DNA of 64,000 nucleotides, taken from Dichotomocladium elegans. Lineage: Eukaryota; Mucoromycota; Mucoromycetes; Mucorales; Lichtheimiaceae. This document shows positions 57,853 to 64,000 of this stretch, in pieces. The notes below the pieces were generated by a model. The model did not search any database. It was not told the DNA's origin and worked only from the letters and a program-made list of their open reading frames with translations. Both the position numbers and the translations under genes were made by a program. The stretch is from the NCBI GenBank assembly GCA_025716815.1, contig JAIXMN010000003.1:1798001-1862000 (forward strand), written 5' to 3'. Every line of letters begins with the position of its first letter. The first letter of the stretch is position 1.

Positions 57853-57936
57853 TTTGACAGAAACAATGGCAGCGAAAAAAAAAGAAAAGAGCAACACACT
57901 GACTCTCTCTCTCTCTCTCTCTCCGCCCCTCCAACA
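57853..57936. promoter_or_regulatory. 84-bp bidirectional promoter of RIT1 and METTL16
   Basis: Start codons of the two divergent genes are 84 bp apart. The interval contains a (CT)n run at about 57902-57922 and a purine run next to the RIT1 side. No TATA box seen. The two genes must share core promoter sequence. Confidence 0.7.
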
Positions 57937-59856
57937 ATGGAAAATAGAAAACGACGCTTTGAAGAAGATCATGATGAGTTCGCCATGCATCCACGCAACA
58001 TCTACCGGAATAATCCGCCTGATTTTACGCAGCTCGCGCAGCAATTCGAGTTATTTCGACCATTGTAATGATCAGTTCTTTTTCTTTCCATTTCTGTGGG
58101 GCGTGTGGACGATAAAACGAGAAAGCTAAATGACGCCTAGTGTCCGACACAATCCCCAGGGGAAGCCAAGAATAAACTTCAAAGACCCCGAAGCTGTGCG
58201 GTAAAGTGCGGAGCAAAAGAAAGATGATCGTCTGGTCTAATAATGTTTTTGCCTGCAAGGGCCTTGACGTGTTGTCTTCTCAAACGCGATTTCAACCTTG
58301 ACGTCAAGCTACCATCAAACCGGCTGTGTCCACCTGTGCCTAATCGACTGGACTATATTCTTTGGATCGAGGATATTCTCCAGGAAACAATGCCAGAGAC
58401 GAGTACAGTCCATGGATATGACATGTAAGTTGGTGTTACCTCCTCCAGACAACAGAACAATTGATTTTGAAGAACCCGACATTCAAGTGGGGTGGGTGCG
58501 TCTTGCATATACCCTCTTCTTGGCTGTGCACGTAACCCAAACTGGGAATTTACAGGGACAGGTAAAAGAGAAGATGCAAGGCGCAAAGATACACGAAGAT
58601 CAATTTTTGTAATTGAAGATTGACAAAAAACAAATAGATATTGATGATCTCTCTGTCAAGTATGCAAAAGAAAACGTGGCTCTGAATAACCTGCAAGCTC
58701 GGATAACTATCCGACATAATGTTGATCCTAATCATCTTTTCCTGATAGATGGTCAAAGGTAAGCGTCGTTGAAGACATCAGAAGAGGAGCTGTTCGGTTC
58801 TCTAAAGAGTGGATGCCATGTAGGTTCGCCTTCTCCATGTGCAATCCCCCTTTTTTCGGCTCCCAGGATGAACTAGAGGAAGGCCTACTGAACAAGGAAG
58901 CAGAGCCATCTTCGGTAGGTTGAGTATCCTATTGGAACGTACAGTCCTGATTAATGCTCCCCCCGTCTTCCACTTTTAGATCTGTACCGGTTCAGAGAAT
59001 GAGATGATCACTAAAGGTGGCGAATTCCGGTTTATATCGCAGATGATTCGAGAGAGTTTAACGTATAGAGACCAAATCTGGTATATACGATCTAACTTTT
59101 TTTTTTATCCATACCGTTTTCTCTATTACTTACTGGCTGTTTCTAGCTGGTACACTAGTCTTATCGGTCTCAAGAAGACGATCCGGCCGATAATCAAAGA
59201 ACTCAAGGCGAACAAGGTATCTATTGGAATCTTTTTATCCCTTCCTTTTTCCATAATCTTTTCTGTGCTTCTTAGATAACGAACTACGTTGTCACTAAAT
59301 TCCGACAAGGATACACCACTCGATGGGCTGTTGCTTGGTCGTTCGGTACAGCACGTATTGTAAGTGGAATTGGTTGAAAGAGGGAAAAGAAGCTAAGGGG
59401 GTAACTGATAAGAAAAGAATGGCACAGAACAAGGCAAAAACGCTAGATGGATATCATTCGAAATCCCAGTTTGACGTGAAGCTCGACCGGCACATTGACC
59501 GTGTGCGAGAGCAAGTTGTGTTGACACTCGTTGATCTTGAGATTCCATATGACCATGATGAAGACGATGAGTATACTTTTGAAGCGGCCCCGAAGGCAAA
59601 CACATGGTCACGAGCAGCCCGCCGACAGCGGAAGAAGAAGCAGAAAATTGAGGAACGCGATTTGCCATTATTTAGTTTTCGTCTTGGACTCGAAGAATTG
59701 GACGAGGGCCCATGCCGCGTAGTTTGTAGCTGGCTGCGGGGCGACGACCGCGATGTTTTCGAGAGCTTTTGGGGTCATATCAGAAAGCGCCTCGAAGAAT
59801 CATGCGGCGTCTACCGAGGCACAGCTTATAAAGGTGATAAAGATAATCGCGGCTAA
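57937..59856 (+). CDS. METTL16: METTL16-type RNA N6-adenosine methyltransferase
   Basis: Ten exons (57937-58064, 58141-58200, 58260-58424, 58488-58561, 58638-58758, 58824-58914, 58980-59080, 59147-59216, 59276-59359, 59413-59856) give 445 residues. Conserved order: '[14 protein letters not shown]', '[20 protein letters not shown]', '[13 protein letters not shown]', SAM-binding '[15 protein letters not shown]', '[20 protein letters not shown]' and catalytic '[15 protein letters not shown]' (N-P-P-F). Then '[15 protein letters not shown]' and '[11 protein letters not shown]'. The C-terminal exon has a basic linker and a '[20 protein letters not shown]' domain like the vertebrate-conserved RNA-binding region. 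The enzyme methylates U6 snRNA at the ACAGA box, affecting 5' splice-site choice. The last splice (before 59413) is the least certain. Confidence 0.93.
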
Positions 59857-59990
59857 GGCTGGAAAGCATAGAAACGCTCGTTTTATTACGTGTGGGAGAG
59901 AATGATATGAGAAGAAATATGGCGAACTGAATATGTCATGTAGTTCGATGACAAAGTAAAACCGAGGAGCGGTCTGGATCAGGGAATGAC

Positions 59991-61697
59991 TTATTCCTCA
60001 TCCATGAGAATCTCTTCTTCGTCATCTTCCAAGTACTCCTCGTCATAGTTTTCCTCCACAGTGGCTTCCTGATACTGTTGGTATTCGGAGACCAGATCAT
60101 TCATATTGGACTCGGCCTCGGTGAATTCCATTTCGTCCATGCCCTCGCCTGTGTACCAATGCAAGAAAGCCTTGCGGCGGAACATGGCGGTGAACTGCTC
60201 ATTTACACGTATGAAAAGATCTTGAATAGCTGTACTGTTGCCGATGAATGTGCCCGATATCTTGAGCCCCGCTGGGGGAATATCACACAAGGATGATTTG
60301 ACGCTATTAGGAATCCACTCGACAAAGTAGGACGAGTTCTTCTGCTGGACAGCCAGCATCTGGTTCTCCACCTCCTTTGTGGAGATACGACCGCGGAACA
60401 TGGTCGCAACAGTCAAGTAGCGACCGTGTCGGGGGTCTGAGGCGGCCATCATGTTACGAGCGTCAAACATTTGAGCAGTGAGTTCCGGAACGCTCAGGTT
60501 GCAGTATTGTTCGTTGTCGGAAGCGGTCAATGGGGCAATGCCGACCATGAAGAAGTGAAGACGAGGAAAAGGTACTATGCGAAGAGCGTATTTTTTTTTC
60601 AGCAAGCCCGTTCATATAAAAACCGAGATGAAACGTAACAAGTTTTTTCCTTCTCCTTTACCCATGTTGACGCAGAGTTTACGAAGATCCGAGTTGAGTT
60701 GGCCAGGGAAGCGCAACGAGGTAGAGACACCGGACATGACCCCCGAGACAAGCTTGTTAAGATCGCCATAGCCTGGACTAGCGAGCTTCAGGGTACGGAA
60801 GCAGATGTCATACAGGGCCTCGTTATCTATACAGAAGGTGGCATCGCAGTTCTCCACCAGCTGATGGACAGAAAGGACAGCATTGTAAGGCTCAACAACG
60901 GTATCAGAGACTTTGGGTGAGGGGACCACGGAGTAAGTGCTCAGTATTCGGTCGGGATATTCTTCGCGGATCTTGGAGAGCAAGAGCGAACCCATACCCG
61001 AACCGGTACCTCCACCAAGCGAGTGTGCAAGCTGGAAACCTTGCAGACAGTCGGTGTTTTCGACCTCCTTTCGAAGAACGTCCATCACAGACTCGACAAG
61101 TTCTGCGCCTTCTGTGTAGTAGCCCTTTGCCCACGAATTTCCCGCTCCAGACTGGGCGTTGATGAAGTTATCGGGTCGAAAGAGTTTTCCATACGAGCTG
61201 CTGCGAATAGCATCCATGGTCGCAGGCTCCAAATCAACGAGCACGGCTCTAGCACAAATGGGGGAGGGGTAGGATCCGTATCAGCGCATGTATGCAGTTG
61301 TCTCCCCACCCCTTACTTTCTTCCGATGATTCACCTAGGAACGTATTTTCCTTGGGAACCTTCGCTATAAAATACATTGATGCGGTCCAGCTGTAGCTCA
61401 TTGTCGCCAATGTAACTGCCGTCTGGATCAATACCATGCTCGGCACTGATGGTCTCCCAGAACTGTTGACCGATCTATATGCATGAAGAAGCAGGCATAG
61501 TCTCCTTAGTGTATTGGCCCTCAAAGAGATTCTGTCGAAGAGTGGCAAGACCAGACGAACCTGATTACCGCACTGACCTATGTACAGTAATTGAAGCGAG
61601 GCGAAGCAAAATAGGTCAGACGATAAGCTACAGGAAATAAAAAGATGAGTTTTCACGGCTTAAGCCTACCAGCTTGGACATGAATGATTTCTCTCAT
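59991..61697 (-). CDS. beta-tubulin
   Basis: Five minus-strand exons (61697-61670, 61577-61561, 61474-61335, 61248-60662, 60574-59991) give 451 residues. The product starts [17 protein letters not shown], the autoregulatory tubulin N-terminus, with exon 2 only 17 nt. The GTP-binding loop '[20 protein letters not shown]' and the C-terminal '[20 protein letters not shown]' are intact, followed by an acidic tail ending EEILMDEE. It forms microtubules with alpha-tubulin. Several positions differ from most fungal beta-tubulins (Phe50, Tyr167, Ala198), and '[10 protein letters not shown]' replaces the usual 'LEPGTMD'. It may be one of several paralogs (inference). Convergent with METTL16; 134 bp between stops. 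Confidence 0.96.
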
Positions 61698-62959
61698 GAT
61701 ATGGGTTTGACTAGGGGCGTGCTACTATGTCGAATTGGGGTTTTAGGGAGGAACTCTTGCGTGCAAATGTTGTATTCACGGAAGAGAGAAGGAATGGGGG
61801 AGAAACGGATCGCTTCGACCTTTGCTTGAATGGATGCATCATACAGGACAGGCACGATCTGAATTGGAATTTGCATGCTGCACAGTATATATATGGACTA
61901 TGGAGATCGTCCCGTATGACAAATGCTATTCGACACTGTCTTCGCTATAGTATCCTTCCTACGTTGCTATTTTGGAAGCGCCATGAGTGACGTCCATTGG
62001 ATATTTTTTCCCTCCTCGTCACTTGCTTCATGCGGACCGTGGGTGTAAGCATATACATGATTGCGAGAGACGCCAATTCAAAAAGAATGTTTTGCGAATG
62101 AACGCTACGTCTTTTACTGCCTCGTAGGCTGGAACCATTACAACGCCATTTGCTCTCTTATTCATGCGAGGGTCATTTGTGATAGGGCTGCAAAAAAAAA
62201 GAACCCTTTTCCAGCGTTCAGGATCAGAGTAGCCTTATCTGGCGTAATGTACTCTCTTCATAGGACCGTCAACCAGCTAAATTTACTGTTGCTGCTGTCA
62301 ATAATGAGCTGGAGCCAAGTTATTCGATCCATAAGATGCAGATGCAGCAGTATTTGGGTGCGTACCACAAGCACGCGAACCGAAGTTATCTGGAACATTT
62401 GATGCACTCAGACTGAATGCACATTGCTCTCACTCTTTCCACGCCTCATGTAATTTTGTTATTTGCTCTAGTATTCGTTGAGTGGGCAATGCCGAATACG
62501 AACAGAATCTATATTTAGACACTCTAGGTTTGAGGAGAAGGTAAAATGCACATTAGGTTTGTTTCTTGTAACTCTGATCCAAAGGTAAAGGGTAAAGAAG
62601 ATGATTTAACGTGCACACCCTTCGTAACTGAATACTTGTTCAAGATTGATCCAAGCCGATTGTGTGCGTATATATATAATAGAGCCCGCCTTAATCTGAA
62701 ACAAAGAAAAGGGCGGACGACTCCTGGCATGAATACATTGCAGCCAATCATAACCTCGGACACCACCCTTCGCGGAGTTAGTAAGCCCCCCCATTTTTGT
62801 TCATTCCTGGGATAGAGAGAGAGAGAGAGACACATACACACAGCGCGCGCGCGAATTTTTTTTCTGTGCAAAAGACCTCCTGACTCTCTTCTCGCTTAAA
62901 CCTCCCACGTCCTTTCTCTCTTCTTTTTTTCTTTCTTCTCATTTCGATACACATTCAAT
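61698..62959. other. divergent intergenic region
   Basis: 1.26 kb between beta-tubulin (-) and H2A.Z (+). No gene recognised. (GA)n at about 62814-62830, an alternating CG run at about 62842-62854 and a long C/T-rich leader (62876-62945) precede the histone gene. Confidence 0.55.
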
Positions 62960-63506
62960 ATGGTAAGTTTCATGTGAGAAAATGCATTGTTTATAATAAA
63001 AAAGCGTTAATTGACAATAATGACCTCATAAGGCTGATCGCGCTCCGGAATCCTCAACATCGAAGGCTCCTGAACAAAAGGAACGCGCACCTATTCTCTC
63101 ACAATCGGCACGATCAGGTCTTCAGGTAAAAATAAAAAAAAATATACGAGCAGTTTATATCCAAAAACGCGTATTTTTTTTTTGACACTTATCTGCCTAG
63201 TTTCCTGTCGGTCGTATCCATCGTTATCTCAAAGAAAAAAGTCGACACAACGCACGAGTAGGTGCCAAGGCAGCTGTGTACACCGCAGCAATTCTTGAGT
63301 ACCTCACTGCCGAAGTGCTTGAACTGGCTGGCAACGCGACAAAGGACCTCAAGGTCAAACGTATCACACCACGGCATTTGCAGCTAGCCATTCGAGGTGA
63401 CGAGGAGCTCGATACGCTGATTAAGGCAACGATTGCTGGTGGTGGTGTCCTGCCTCACATTCACAAGTCGCTGATCGGCAAGACAAAGATTGGAAAGAAG
63501 ATATAA
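62960..63506 (+). CDS. HTZ1: histone H2A.Z
   Basis: Three exons (62960-62962, 63033-63125, 63201-63506) give 133 residues. Exon 1 is just the ATG, followed directly by GTAAGT. Exon 2 codes the tail [20 protein letters not shown]; exon 3 the fold, '[13 protein letters not shown]', '[20 protein letters not shown]', '[20 protein letters not shown]' and '[20 protein letters not shown]'. H2A.Z identity rests on the acidic-patch docking region '[20 protein letters not shown]' and absence of the canonical H2A SQE tail. It marks promoter nucleosomes. The tail is less lysine-rich and more acidic than in many fungi. Confidence 0.95.
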
Positions 63507-63678
63507 TATATGGAAGAGGATATCTATTATGTTGTTACACCCTATTTACACGTACAAAGCGACCTCCTTTTCTTGGATCACAACACAGCACCACAGCACG
63601 CCACTGGATCGGAAGACAACAGCAATAAGAAAAGGAAGGATGGGGGACAAAGAGACAGAAAAGGCGTTAACTGAGCTA

Positions 63679-63706
63679 TATATATATATATATAAATATA
63701 TAAATA
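63679..63706. repeat. (TA)n microsatellite
   Basis: AT-alternating run between H2A.Z and the convergent partial gene at the window end. Confidence 0.85.
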
Positions 63707-64000
63707 TTAAGGAATGCATATTGGCTTGTCATGATGGTAATGCTCCATACCTGTTTGAAAAAGTCGAAATTGACAATGGCCGCAGGTCGTTTGACAGACG
63801 TAGAGCGGCTGGTGTCGGCTATAGGAGGTGAGGATGTCGTCCTGGACTTTGGCCTCTTGTCTGTCTGGAGCCGGAAACAATCCTTCCGCAGTTTGCTGCC
63901 GGGGTCTATCTTCGGCGCGATAGTCGACGGTGGTCGGATAAGAGGATGGTAGGGCGGAGGAGCGGGGGGCTGGACGCCTTGCTTCTCCTTCAGAGAATTG
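63707..64000 (-). CDS. partial gene (C-terminal end), possible zinc-binding tail
   Basis: A minus-strand frame is open from the window edge to a TAA at 63707-63709 (98 codons, no start inside). The first two thirds are Pro/Arg/Gln-rich. The end reads 'YSRHQPLYVCQTTCGHCQFR', then 'LFQTGMEHYHHDKPICIP', with four Cys and several His that could bind zinc. An alternative frame is also open for about 250 bases, so the reading is not certain. No family recognised. Confidence 0.35.
   Translation of the reverse strand, partial: QFSEGEARRPAPRSSALPSSYPTTVDYRAEDRPRQQTAEGLFPAPDRQEAKVQDDILTSYSRHQPLYVCQTTCGHCQFRLFQTGMEHYHHDKPICIP

Overview
The window looks like nuclear DNA of a Mucoromycota fungus, probably of the order Mucorales (inference). 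The genes are short-intron eukaryotic genes (mostly GT-AG introns of 50-150 nt, several GC-AG). The gene set is fungal: STE12, RRN3, AIP1, a LYS5-type phosphopantetheinyl transferase and a fungal-type hexose transporter. The mobile DNA (Helitron, Tc1/mariner, Fanzor) is of a kind common in these fungi. There are no bacterial operons, no CRISPR array, and I found no rRNA or tRNA gene.

Layout. 0-4.1 kb: mobile-element graveyard (two decayed Helitron helicase copies and a Tc1/mariner relic). 4.2-22.2 kb: dense housekeeping genes, namely a SAM methyltransferase, a mitochondrial pyrimidine-nucleotide carrier (RIM2), PUF60 splicing factor, a GEN1/Yen1 junction resolvase, an unknown protein, a UBTD-type ubiquitin-like protein, a phosphopantetheinyl transferase, an unknown protein, a small CaaX protein, a Ser-rich membrane protein and RRN3. 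23.4-26.6 kb: second mobile-element island with a tandem repeat, a decayed Fanzor gene (eukaryotic relative of the TnpB RNA-guided nuclease) and a second Tc1/mariner relic. 26.6-30.6 kb: no convincing genes. 30.6-46.9 kb: STE12, secreted polyamine/amine oxidase, hexose transporter, GH47 mannosidase, F-box/WD40 protein, a type I membrane protein and a small protein. 46.9-52.3 kb: gene-free interval with strong hairpins. 52.3-64 kb: ribosomal protein eS19, AIP1, RIT1, METTL16, beta-tubulin, histone H2A.Z and the end of one more gene.

Working together. RIT1 (initiator-tRNA modification) and METTL16 (U6 snRNA m6A writer) are divergent from an 84-bp shared promoter. eS19, AIP1 and RIT1 lie head-to-tail on the minus strand with only about 105-115 bp between coding regions. 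The hexose transporter and the mannosidase share a 446-bp divergent promoter.

The most unusual item is the Fanzor copy at 23848-25900. It keeps recognisable RuvC motifs with the D/E/D catalytic positions, but carries several stop codons and frameshifts, and it sits directly against a mariner-type relic whose sequence recurs at 3.3-4.1 kb. All exon boundaries below were worked out by eye from reading frame, splice signals and remembered family motifs; no search was run.
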